From NCBI GenBank assembly GCA_900542395.1, contig UQNM01000054.1, forward strand, positions 1 through 15,280: a stretch of DNA of 15,280 nt, written 5' to 3'. The notes under the pieces are model-generated. The model saw nothing but the letters and a program-made list of their open reading frames with translations, searched no databases and was not told where the DNA came from. This document shows, in pieces, positions 1-7,700 of the stretch. The stretch's first letter is position 1. Every line of letters starts with the position of its first letter. This DNA comes from an uncultured Eubacteriales bacterium. GTDB lineage: Bacteria > Bacillota > Clostridia > Christensenellales > Aristaeellaceae. Both the position numbers and the translations under genes were made by a program.

Positions 1-15
1 TGCCCCATCGCCCCA

Positions 16-56
16 CCAAAGGGCTTTCCGGTCGCCCTTTGGAAACCTTCGGGCGA
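16..56. repeat. Two overlapping inverted repeats downstream of the HPr-like gene
   Basis: CCAAAGGGC (16-24) and GCCCTTTGG (34-42) form a perfect 9-bp inverted repeat with a 9-nt loop. A second pair, TCGCCC (32-37) and GGGCGA (51-56), uses part of the same right arm, so the two hairpins exclude each other. Neither is followed by a clear T-run on either strand, so I do not call an intrinsic terminator. The structure lies 90-130 nt beyond the HPr-like stop codon on the minus strand and could be its transcript end or belong to a neighbour outside the window. The rest of 1-146 shows no gene. Confidence 0.45.
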
Positions 57-146
57 AAATACTTGGTTTTTCCTGAAATATCGGTTTTGTTATCTTGACA
101 GCGTCTTTTCTGTTTATGCCGTGTAAAAAATCGTCTCAACCCGCCC

Positions 147-404
147 TTACAGGTGATCCACAAAATAATTCTGAATCGCCGCGACGGCCGCTTCCTCGTC
201 CGTTCCCTCGACGGTGACGGTGATTCTGTTGCCGCACTGCATATCAAGCCCCATCACATCGCGCACCTGCGCGAGCGCCGCGGTTTTCGTGCCGTTTACC
301 AGGCGCACCTTGCTGCTGAAGCGGGCAGCTTCCCGCATCAGGCTGCTCATGGGCCGAGTATGCAGCGCGTCCTGATTGGTCAAAACATAGCTGAACTGTT
401 TCAT
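147..404 (-). CDS. HPr-family phosphocarrier protein with Ser46 replaced by Gln
   Basis: This 85-residue protein has the length and fold signature of HPr, the cytosolic phosphocarrier that passes phosphate from enzyme I to sugar-specific EII components of the phosphotransferase system. The ATG at 404 is preferred over an in-frame TTG at 410 because AGGAGG (415-420) lies upstream at normal spacing and because this start puts the active-site histidine exactly at position 15, in the motif ALHTRP (13-18), which matches the family's GIHARP. The second landmark, the HPr-kinase site Ser46 of Firmicute HPr in a KSIMGVMSL-like motif, reads AQVRDVMGL here, so position 46 is Gln and position 48 is Arg. 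That should prevent regulatory phosphorylation and weaken the usual CcpA contact surface. The gene is monocistronic as far as seen and has its own promoter. It could be a true PTS HPr with altered regulation or a paralogue with another partner. Family assignment is strong, function less so. Confidence 0.9.
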   Translation of the reverse strand: MKQFSYVLTNQDALHTRPMSSLMREAARFSSKVRLVNGTKTAALAQVRDVMGLDMQCGNRITVTVEGTDEEAAVAAIQNYFVDHL

Positions 405-426
405 GAGCAAAACTCCTCCTCTGCGG

Positions 427-445
427 CCTTCTCGCCGCGAGAAGG
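427..445. promoter_or_regulatory. Perfect palindrome at the predicted HPr-like transcription start (operator candidate)
   Basis: CCTTCTCG (427-434) and CGAGAAGG (438-445) form a perfect 8-bp inverted repeat around a 3-nt centre. Reading the minus strand, it sits directly after the -10 element (447-452), so it spans the expected +1 near 440. Most of the left half of the RNA hairpin would not be transcribed, which argues for a DNA-binding operator rather than an RNA hairpin. The bound regulator is unknown. Confidence 0.45.
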
Positions 446-446
446 T

Positions 447-475
447 ATTATACCCCAGTCCCCGCCGCCTTGCAA
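447..475 (-). promoter_or_regulatory. Sigma-70-type promoter of the HPr-like gene
   Basis: On the minus strand, TTGCAA (475-470; four of six consensus bases) is followed after exactly 17 nt by a perfect TATAAT (452-447). The predicted start of transcription is near 440, giving a leader of about 35 nt that contains the AGGAGG ribosome binding site (415-420). The sequence places this promoter downstream of the terminator at 691-738, so the HPr-like gene is transcribed independently of the large gene series to its right. Confidence 0.75.
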
Positions 476-690
476 GCCTGCATGTTTTCCCCTTCGGCCT
501 GCATATCGGTATTCCGACGAATTAGACGCCCGGCTTTTTGTGCAAGCCTCCGTATTCTTTTCCGCCGCCGCAGACTGCAAAAAGCAAACTTCCATAAACT
601 GACGAAAAACAGGCTTCAAATTCGCCCAAGGTACTGGTTTTTGCATTTTTCATATTCAATCCGTTCTTTTATCTAGGCCGTCAGGGCGGC
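476..690. other. Gene-free spacer
   Basis: Between the HPr-like promoter and the terminator at 691-738 I see no credible gene. Open frames crossing it on both strands lack ribosome binding sites and run through the promoter. The stretch around 630-675 is richer in A and T than its surroundings, but no further promoter, riboswitch or repeat could be supported. Confidence 0.5.
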
Positions 691-738
691 AAAAACGCCG
701 AACGGGCGCGATTTTACCCATCGCGCCCGTCCGTTCGG
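691..738 (-). terminator. Intrinsic terminator after the SH3-repeat gene
   Basis: On the minus strand, immediately after the TAA at 741-743, CCGAA plus CGGGCGCGA (698-711 as + strand) pairs with TCGCGCCCG (721-729) and TTCGG (734-738), with a 9-nt loop and a 4-nt bulge. The hairpin is followed on the minus strand by CGTTTTT (complement of 691-697). On the plus strand it is followed by only four T, so action is mainly leftwards. It closes the minus-strand series that begins at 12410. Confidence 0.85.
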
Positions 739-740
739 TT

Positions 741-2408
741 TTAGTCAAATTGCAGGTATTCCGTCATCATGTAGCCGCGCTTGCCGTCCGGCAGAACCAC
801 GCCCGTCCACTTGTTGCCGTAATCCGTCACCAGCAGCCGGTCGCCCGTGCGCGCCTTGCCGATGATCGCGCCGCTCTGGTTGTCCGCCTCGCTGCGTACG
901 TTCACCTTATCCTTGAGGACGGAGGCCGTCAGGTGCGTGGTGCTCGCCGGAGCGTTCAGCGCCGCCAGCGGCACAAAGCCCGCGCGATCGCCCGTCGTCG
1001 CCGTCACATCCAGCGAAGGCGAATCGCCCGCCAGCACATACGCCCAGTCGCCGAACTTGCCGAACATATACACGCGCGCGCCGCTGGAAACCGTTTCCAC
1101 CACGGCGGCCTTGACCTCCGGCTTAAAGCGGATATCCACGTCCGTCTTGGTCGTCGCGCGCTGCGGAATCCGATCCGAAAGCGGCTCGTTCGGCGCGGTC
1201 AGCACCCGAATCTGGCTCTTTTTCACATAGCCGACCAGCGAGCCGAGCGAAATCTGAACGTAGTCCGTCTGCGTGTAGGATGTAATCCGCGCCTGCGCGC
1301 CGCTGCACAGCGCGCCGATGACGCTCGTTTCGTCGTCCGGGTCGCCCAGCACGACGACCGGCAGATCGCCGTCGTCCGCCTGCGCCACGCCGATGCTCTG
1401 GCTCGTCTGCGCCAGAGAGAGGTTGGCAATCGGCAGGAAGCCGAAGTCGCCGCAGTCATACGCGCCCGCACCGCCCTCGCTCGTGCGCACATACGCATAG
1501 TTGTCGCTTTCCGCCAGCAGCTCGACGTACATGCCCTGCCCCAGCGTCATATAGCGGCTGGCCGCGTCGTCCTTCTGCCGATATAGCAGCGTGTCGCTCT
1601 TGGTCTGCATCAGCAGCGGATAATACGGCACCACGCTGCGCATCTGGTCGCCCAGCGCATACAGGTTGCCCGTCTGCGTGTACTTGATCCAGCCGGAAAC
1701 GCCGCCCACGCGGACGCGCCGCCATTCGCCCTCCTTGCGCCCGAAGAGCGTGAAGCAGGCCGTGCCGTTGCTCAGGCGCATGATTTCCTTCGCCTTGGCC
1801 GTCGGCGCGTCATACAGAATCGTCTTTTTATCGGTCTTTCCGCTGGAAATGATGCTGACCTTCAGGTTGCCCACGTCCGTCAGCACATCCAGCGGCACGT
1901 AGCCGAGCTTTCGCCCGTCGTCCGTCTCCGCCCAGATGTATGCCCACGCATCCAGAATACCGAGCAGGCCGACCTTGCTGTTTGAATCAAGCGTCGCCAG
2001 CGCCGCGCTCGTGTCGTCCGTCGTCTCGCGGAGGGTCACGCTCGTCATCCACATGCCCGTCAGGTCGATCTCGGCCGCGCGGCCGTCGCCGAAGCCGGAA
2101 TTTTCCCCGTAGCGCGCCGTCGCCTCCTCCTGCGGGATCAGGTAGCTCGAAGCCATGTAGCCGGTCATGCCGCCGACCTCAACCTTGTCGTATTCCTCGT
2201 TCTCCACCGCGAGCACGTTGACCTCCGTGCCCGTGTAGTAAAGCCCCAGAATCGCGCCGTTCTTCGCGGGCTGCGCGCGCAGGTTCAGCCGCTCGGGATA
2301 GATCTTATCCGTCTCCCGATTGTCCACGAACAGGCTTTCGCCAAGGCCGCACGCCGCGCTCAGCAGCAGCGCAAGGGCGATCCATGCGCACAAGAGTTTT
2401 TTCATCAT
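741..2408 (-). CDS. Exported protein of about seven SH3b-like repeats
   Basis: The 555-residue product begins with a basic, hydrophobic signal sequence (MMKKLLCAWIALALLLSAAC). Cys20 might be lipidated, but the -3 residue is Ser rather than Leu, so a lipoprotein is uncertain. The rest is tandem beta-rich units with the bacterial SH3 pattern (L-N-[LVI]-R ... G ... GYM/GYV/GFV...). I count roughly seven: about 38-95, 118-178, 180-250, 262-330, 335-405, 412-485 and 490-555. The first (LNLRAQPAKNGAILG) and last (VNVRSEADNQSGAIIG) are clearest. There is no amidase, NlpC/P60 or other catalytic domain. Family knowledge suggests binding to cell-wall peptides or polysaccharide. ATG 2408 is chosen over a longer frame to 2456 because AAGGAG lies 7 nt upstream and the signal sequence begins there. 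It is the last gene before the terminator, 76 nt after the lipid kinase gene. Confidence 0.8.
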   Translation of the reverse strand: MMKKLLCAWIALALLLSAACGLGESLFVDNRETDKIYPERLNLRAQPAKNGAILGLYYTGTEVNVLAVENEEYDKVEVGGMTGYMASSYLIPQEEATARYGENSGFGDGRAAEIDLTGMWMTSVTLRETTDDTSAALATLDSNSKVGLLGILDAWAYIWAETDDGRKLGYVPLDVLTDVGNLKVSIISSGKTDKKTILYDAPTAKAKEIMRLSNGTACFTLFGRKEGEWRRVRVGGVSGWIKYTQTGNLYALGDQMRSVVPYYPLLMQTKSDTLLYRQKDDAASRYMTLGQGMYVELLAESDNYAYVRTSEGGAGAYDCGDFGFLPIANLSLAQTSQSIGVAQADDGDLPVVVLGDPDDETSVIGALCSGAQARITSYTQTDYVQISLGSLVGYVKKSQIRVLTAPNEPLSDRIPQRATTKTDVDIRFKPEVKAAVVETVSSGARVYMFGKFGDWAYVLAGDSPSLDVTATTGDRAGFVPLAALNAPASTTHLTASVLKDKVNVRSEADNQSGAIIGKARTGDRLLVTDYGNKWTGVVLPDGKRGYMMTEYLQFD

Positions 2409-2423
2409 GCTCACGCTCCTTTT

Positions 2424-2456
2424 GTGTTTCCTTCTGTCTACTAAACGAAGGAACAC
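2424..2456. repeat. Inverted repeat just upstream of the SH3-repeat gene
   Basis: GTGTTTCCTTC (2424-2434) and GAAGGAACAC (2447-2456) can pair over ten bases with one bulged T, around a 12-nt loop. On the minus strand the hairpin would end about four bases before the AAGGAG ribosome binding site. It has no following T-run, so it is not a terminator. It could be an operator or a translation-modulating leader hairpin. No convincing -35/-10 pair is visible in 2409-2484. Confidence 0.45.
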
Positions 2457-2484
2457 GCCTTTTTAATCCCGTTTTGGAAAAATT

Positions 2485-3360
2485 TTACGCGCTGGGTTTT
2501 TTCATCCGGATGGCGCCGGGCAGAATTTCGTATTTCGCCTCGTCCACCCGCAGCAGCTTGCCGTCCAGATTGACGATCATCCCCTTCGCGCGCATCGTGA
2601 CGTTTTTCGCCCGAACCACGCGCGCCAGCCCGATTTTCGTATGCCAACCGAGCATAAAGGCCGGCAGCAGCAGCGGAATCAGCATCCGCGGCACCTTCTT
2701 GACCACCACCACGTCGAAATAGCCGTCGTCCAGCTTCGCATCCGGCGCAACGCGCATGCCGCCGCCGATGCTCTGCCCGTTGGCGATCTCCACAATGGTG
2801 CAGGCCTCGTGCGTTTCCGCGCCGCCGTCGATTGAGACGTCCGCCTCGAACGCCTTATACCGCCCCAGCACGGAGAGCACAGCCTTTCGGTATGCCTTTT
2901 CGCCCGGATAGACGGCCTTCAGCTCCTCGGTCTTTTGCAGCACGGCCACGTCGAACCCCGATCCGGAGACGTTGAGAAAGCTCTGGCCGTTCATCCGTCC
3001 GCAGTCGATTTCGACCGACTCGCCTGTCAACTGCGCCTCAAACGCCGCCATCGGGTTTTTCGGCAGATGAAACGCGCGCGCAAAATCGTTGCCCGTTCCG
3101 CCCGGCACAACGTAAAACGTCGCGCCCGTGTGGCAAAGCTCCCCCGCCACCTCGCAAATCGTGCCGTCCCCGCCGATACAGACGACGCTTTGGCAGCCCG
3201 CCGCCAGCGCGGCGCGGGTTTGGGCGGCCGCGTCGCCGTCGCCGCCGGTTTTGAATATACGGCTTTCCTCCCCCAGCGCGGCGATCCGCTCCGTAATCTG
3301 AACGGCCAGCCCCGCGGCCTCTCTGCCGCCGGATACAGGGTTGACAATCACGCCAAACAC
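2485..3360 (-). CDS. YegS/BmrU-family lipid kinase (diacylglycerol kinase catalytic domain)
   Basis: The 291-residue length and motifs match the YegS/Rv2252/BmrU branch of diacylglycerol kinase catalytic-domain proteins, which transfer the ATP gamma-phosphate to diacylglycerol or a related lipid at the inner face of the membrane. Visible landmarks are the N-terminal NPVSGG (7-12), the nucleotide-binding GGDGT (63-67), PGGTGND (86-92), a GSGFD core motif, and APDAKLDDGYFD, which is typical of the second domain. Near the C-terminus the usual DGE motif reads LDGK. The start is GTG at 3360, with GGAGG 8 nt upstream; an ATG nearby is in another frame. Only 26 nt separate it from trmB, so the two are probably co-transcribed. 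The lipid substrate cannot be told from sequence. Confidence 0.9.
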   Translation of the reverse strand: MFGVIVNPVSGGREAAGLAVQITERIAALGEESRIFKTGGDGDAAAQTRAALAAGCQSVVCIGGDGTICEVAGELCHTGATFYVVPGGTGNDFARAFHLPKNPMAAFEAQLTGESVEIDCGRMNGQSFLNVSGSGFDVAVLQKTEELKAVYPGEKAYRKAVLSVLGRYKAFEADVSIDGGAETHEACTIVEIANGQSIGGGMRVAPDAKLDDGYFDVVVVKKVPRMLIPLLLPAFMLGWHTKIGLARVVRAKNVTMRAKGMIVNLDGKLLRVDEAKYEILPGAIRMKKPSA

Positions 3361-3386
3361 GGCGCATCCCTCCGTTTATCTTTGGT

Positions 3387-4127
3387 TCACGGTTCTTCCG
3401 TCTCGTCGTCCTCGCGCAGCTTGGCGAACGCCCCCGGCATCACCCAGCGCACGGGATCGAGCTCCACCTTGCCCGGTTTCTTGGCGAAGCGCGCGAATTT
3501 AATCGGCACGCCCAGCGCGGTGAACTTCATCTCGTGCTCGCTGACGTAGTTGGGGGTCACGCCCGCCGCGTGCAAATCGCCCGTCTGATAGCGCAGCTCG
3601 AACCCGCATGCGTCGAAATACGGCATGGATTCCTCAAACAGCGCGTCGTCGTCCGTCTTGAACCAGATTTCGCCGCCGTCCACCAGAAACTCGCGGTATT
3701 GCATCAGCTGGCGCGGGTGCGTCAGGCGGCGTTTGGCGTATTTCGGCCGCTTCGTCCACGGGTTGCAGAAATTGATGTAGATGCGTTCCACGCGATCCTC
3801 CGGCGCGAACACCTTCTCGATGTAGCTGATGTCATAGCGCGCGATCATCACGTTTTTCACCGGCTCGCCGTCAAACGCCTTTTCGATGTTGCGGCGCGTG
3901 TCGCCCAGCACGTTGCAGGTGATATCCACCGCAACGTAGTTGATCGTGGGGTTATCCTTCACCATCGCGGCGGTGGAAACGCCCTTGCCGCAGCCCAGCT
4001 CCAGATACAGCGGCTGCTCGCGTTCAAACTGCGCCCGCCAGCGGCCGCGCTTGGTTTCGGGTTCATCGGTGAAATACGGGCAGACGGCCAGCTCGGGCTT
4101 CGCCCATTTCTTTGTGCGCATGTGCAT
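3387..4127 (-). CDS. trmB: tRNA (guanine-N7-)-methyltransferase TrmB
   Basis: TrmB uses S-adenosylmethionine to make m7G at position 46 in the variable loop of tRNAs. In this 246-residue protein the SAM-binding motif LELGCGKG spans about 42-49, an acidic residue follows in VAVDIT (D68), and the family hallmark appears as INFCNPWTKRPKYAKRRLTH (118-137). Further on are the TDD motif in WFKTDDDALFE and a degenerate YVSEHEMKF near the C-terminus, corresponding to the usual T-x-YE-x-KF. The Thr in NPWTK, where Pro is usual, is a minor variation. ATG 4127 (MHMRTKKWAKPE) has GAGGAG about 11 nt upstream; the ATG at 4121 is an equally plausible start. It follows the GNAT gene by 51 nt and precedes the lipid kinase by 26 nt. 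Confidence 0.95.
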   Translation of the reverse strand: MHMRTKKWAKPELAVCPYFTDEPETKRGRWRAQFEREQPLYLELGCGKGVSTAAMVKDNPTINYVAVDITCNVLGDTRRNIEKAFDGEPVKNVMIARYDISYIEKVFAPEDRVERIYINFCNPWTKRPKYAKRRLTHPRQLMQYREFLVDGGEIWFKTDDDALFEESMPYFDACGFELRYQTGDLHAAGVTPNYVSEHEMKFTALGVPIKFARFAKKPGKVELDPVRWVMPGAFAKLREDDETEEP

Positions 4128-4178
4128 GGGTTGCTGTTCTCCTCTTTCTTTATGGCGTTCGGCTTACAGGCGCGCCGC

Positions 4179-4685
4179 TCAATCAGTCAGCCGCTTTTCG
4201 TAGCAGAGCCAGTGCCCTTCCCACTCCTCGCACTCGCCGCAGACCTCGTAGTTCAGCTTGGCATACGAGCGCTGCGCCGGAATGTTGCAGGTCGCCACCA
4301 GAAAGCGGACGGCCTCGCAGCCGCGTTCCTTCGCCTGCTCCATCGCGTGCGCCAGCATCCTGCGGGCGATGCCGTGCCCCTGCGCGTCATGCGCCACGCC
4401 GAGCCGCCCGAGCTGCGCCCAGCGCGTCACGTCGGCATACCACGGCGCAAGGCCGTCAAACTCGTGAATATCCTGCTCGTCCACAATCGCGGAGACGATC
4501 CGCCCCGTCGCGTCGCGCATCGCATACACGATGTTTTCCTCCAAATCGTTCTGCACGCACTCCAGCGACGGGTATTCCTCGTTCCACGTTCCATACGGAT
4601 CATCCAGCAGGGAATGATAGAGCGCGTAGATTTCCTCTCCGTCCTTCTTTTCGGCAAGGCCGATGGTCAGCGGTTCCTGTATCAT
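4179..4685 (-). CDS. GNAT-family N-acetyltransferase
   Basis: A 168-residue single GNAT domain, the fold that transfers acetyl from acetyl-CoA to an amine. Motif A, the pyrophosphate-binding loop, is LGRLGVAHDAQGHGIARRML, with Q102-x-x-G105-x-A107 fitting the Q/R-x-x-G-x-G/A rule. A beta-bulge strand (RLGV) precedes it, and the region FLVATCNIPAQRSYAKLNYE corresponds to motif B, with the common N-x-x-A-x-x-x-Y-x-K-x-x-x-Y/F arrangement. ATG 4685 has a GAAGGAAGGAAA purine tract in front. It stands between the giant surface-protein gene (78 nt upstream) and trmB (51 nt downstream) on the same strand. The substrate cannot be inferred, and nothing shows a link to tRNA modification beyond proximity. 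Confidence 0.88.
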   Translation of the reverse strand: MIQEPLTIGLAEKKDGEEIYALYHSLLDDPYGTWNEEYPSLECVQNDLEENIVYAMRDATGRIVSAIVDEQDIHEFDGLAPWYADVTRWAQLGRLGVAHDAQGHGIARRMLAHAMEQAKERGCEAVRFLVATCNIPAQRSYAKLNYEVCGECEEWEGHWLCYEKRLTD

Positions 4686-4713
4686 GGTTTCCTTCCTTCT
4701 TTCTTTTTGTTCC

Positions 4714-4767
4714 TTCGCGTTGATTCTTCGCGTTGATTCTTTCGCGTTTGCTTTCTTCGCGTTTTAT
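4714..4767. repeat. 13-bp tandem repeats between the giant gene and the GNAT gene
   Basis: TTCGCGTTGATTC occurs twice in direct succession (4714-4726 and 4727-4739). Two decayed copies beginning TTCGCGTTT follow at 4741 and 4756, the last running into the stop codon (4764-4766) of the giant gene. On the minus strand this is a purine-rich array of GAATCAACGCGAA units. It makes no hairpin and no terminator, so transcription could read through into the GNAT gene. Confidence 0.8.
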
Positions 4768-7700
4768 TTTTCCGCGCGTTCGGTCAGGCCGACGTCGATA
4801 TTCAGCCGGGTTTCGCCGGATTGCAGGCGGAATACGTCGCTCACGCCCGTTTCGGGGTCGATGTCGCTGTCGATTTCGCCCAGCGGCGCGCCGAAGCGGA
4901 AGGTCAGCGTGTCGCCTTCTTCAAGCTCCACGCGCAGGCTGTAACTGCCGGGGCGCAGGTTTCTGAAATGATAGTAGCCGTATTCGTCGCTGACGGTCTG
5001 CGCCGCGATATCCGCCTGTTCGTCCCCGTCCACGCGCAGGAGCGTCAGGGCGACGCCCTCGAGCCCCGGCTCGCCGTAATCCTGCAAGCCGTTTCCGTTC
5101 TGATCCAGCCAGACCGTGTCGCCGATCTGAGCCGCTTCAATCGCGCCGAGGTTGAGGCTGTCGATTTTCTGTCCGCCCTCCAGCGTCATCGGCGCGATCG
5201 CCGCCGTGCTGCCCTCCACGGGCGCAACGCACGAGCCGCCCGCCTCGCCGCTCTGGTCGGCGAACAATTCGCCGCCGGGCAGGGTGAAGCGCAGCGAATA
5301 GCGCCCGCTGCGAATCAGCCTGAAGCTGTATCGGCCGTCCTCGCCGACGGTCTGCTCCGCCGCAACGCCGCCGTTTTCATCCAGCAGCGCCACCGTCACG
5401 CCGGGGAGCGCCGGTTCCTGCGCGTCCATCACGCCGTCCGCGTTCTGATCCTGCCACGCGCGGCCGCCGACCGTCGCGGTTTCCACCGCCGTGATCGTTT
5501 CTAGCGTCAGGCGTTCGCCCATCGCGAGGTTGATTTCGCCCGTCTGCCCCTCCTGCGCGTCCGCATGCGTCAATTCCAGCGCCGCGCCGCGCTCAAAGAG
5601 CCTGTCCTCCGGCAGCGCCATGCGCACCCGGTATTGACCCGGCCTGAGCGCCGTCAGCTCGAAATCGCCGTTTGCATCCGTCTGCGTTGCCGCGACCACC
5701 GTACCGCCCTGCGTCAGGGTAATCACCGCGTTCGGCGCGGTCACACATCCGGCGATAGCCGCCGCCGCAATCGCGCCGACGTTCATGTTTTCGCGGCTTT
5801 CGCCCATCGCCACGGAGAACGCCGCGCTCTGCGCGCAGTTTGCGTCCGTCTCCGCGATGGCGCTCTCGCCGCCGCAGGTGAACATCATCCCATCCGGCAG
5901 CGTCACGCGGAGCGTGTAATCGCCCGCACGCACAAAGTCCAGCGCATACCGGCCGTTTTCGTCCGTCTCCGCGCGCTTCAGGGTTTCTCCGCCGGCCGCA
6001 TCGAGCAGCTCGATCCGCGCACCGGATACGCCCGCTTCCTTTTTGCCGTATATGCCGTCGTATCGGCTGTCCTGCCAGACCGTGCCGGCCATCGTGCCGA
6101 CCGCCACCACGCCGACGTCCAAATCCAGATTGTTTTCGCCGCTGAGGACGTCCACGCCGTCCGTCTGCCCGTTTACGCTGTCCGCCATCGGCACGACGCT
6201 GACGCGCCGCGTCCCGCTCGCGTTCTTCGCAAACGCATAGCCGTCCGCAAGGGTGAACGACAGTTCCGCCCTTCCGGGCATCACGCCGTCAAAGCGGTAG
6301 CTGCCCGAAGCGTCCGTCGTCGCGTTCAGGGTCGTGCCCGCGTCCGCGCCGTCCGTGATGCGCATCTGCACCGTCACGCCCTGCACGCCCGCGTCGCCGC
6401 TCTGCCTGCGGCCGTCGTCGTCCGCGTCCATCCAGACCACGCCGCCGACGGAGGCGGGCTTCAATGCGCCGACGTTCACGCCCGAGAGCGTTTCGCCCAT
6501 GTGCAATTCGCCCAGACCGATTGTGACCGCCGCTTCGTCTGTCCGCCGGGCAAGCGAATCCGCGCCGCCCACGGTATAGACGTAGCCCTCCGGCAGCGTG
6601 ACGCGCACGCTGTACGTGCCTGGCATCAGCCGGTCAAACGTAAATTCGCCGGTTCGGGTCGATTGGGTCTGCGCCATCTCCTCGCCGTCGCCGCCGAGCA
6701 GCGCGACCGTCGCACCGCGCAGACCCTCCGCCGTTTCGCCCATCAGGCCGTCATAATCGCCGTCCAGCCATACGCGGCCCGTAATTTTGCCCTGCGTCAG
6801 CAGGCCGAAGGAAACGCCCTCGACCTTCGCGCCGCCGAGCATCGTGAACGAGGCGGAATACCCGCGCCCGTCCCGCGTGCTTTCCAGCGGGAGAACGCTG
6901 TCCTGCGCCGCGCCGGAAAAGACGTAGCCCTCCGGCGCGTCCACGCGGAGTTTATAACTGCCGGGCGCGACGCGCGCAAACGCGAACCGCCCGTTTTCGT
7001 CGGTTGTCGTGCTTTCCGTGATGAAGCGCCCCGCGCCGTTCATCAGGTGCACCTCGACGCCGGAGAGCAGCGCTTCCTCCGCCTGCCGCACGCCGTCGCC
7101 GTTTCGGTCGATCCAAATGGAGCCGGTCAGCGTCCCTCTGCGCACAACGCCCGCGTTCGCCTCGCTGAGCACGTCGCCGCCGGAGAGCGTCAACACGCGC
7201 GTGGTGGAAACCGAATCGTCGCTCTGCTGCACGCCGCCCTTGGCCATGCTGCGTTCCGTCGCGGAGAAGCCGCTGTCTGCCTCCTTCGCCGTAAACCGCA
7301 CGCGATAGCGCCCCGGCGCAACGCCCTCAAAGGCATAGCTTCCGTCCTCGGCGGTGCTCGCGGCGGCTACCGTATCGCCTGCTGCGTTCAGCAGCTCCAC
7401 CTTCGCATCCCTGCAATACAGCTCGCTTGCGCCGAGTTTCGCGTCCGCGTCGTCATCGTAATAGACTCTGCCGGAAATCGAGCCGGAGAGCATCGCGCCG
7501 ATGTACAGCTTCACGCCGGTCTGCCCCATCGTCAGGGTGAACGGCTCGCTTCTGCCGCCGGATAGCGTCGTCTGGGGAACACAGCTCACCGGCGCGGAGG
7601 CCGAAGCCGCGTCCGCCTGCTTCGTCGCGCGCCACTGACCCGGAAGCTGATAGGCAATCGCGTATTCGCCCGGACTGACGCCCGCAAAGGTGACGTTGCC

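Noticed and set aside
95..123. Perfect TTGACA on the plus strand at 95-100
   Set aside because: No -10-like hexamer at 16-18 nt spacing and no plus-strand gene downstream.
405..410. TTG start for the HPr-like gene
   Set aside because: The ATG at 404 fits the Shine-Dalgarno and puts the catalytic His at the canonical position 15.
401..646. 81-residue minus-strand frame upstream of the HPr-like gene
   Set aside because: It runs through the HPr-like promoter, has no ribosome binding site, and its sequence shows no conserved pattern.
4764..4830. Possible frameshifted LPXTG or membrane anchor after the giant gene
   Set aside because: None of the frames just beyond the stop shows LPXTG, a hydrophobic helix or a basic tail; the region is a short tandem repeat.
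5565..7565. 666-residue open frame on the plus strand
   Set aside because: Same antisense Arg/His/Ala-rich composition and no start signals; the opposite strand encodes clear SdrD-B-like modules.
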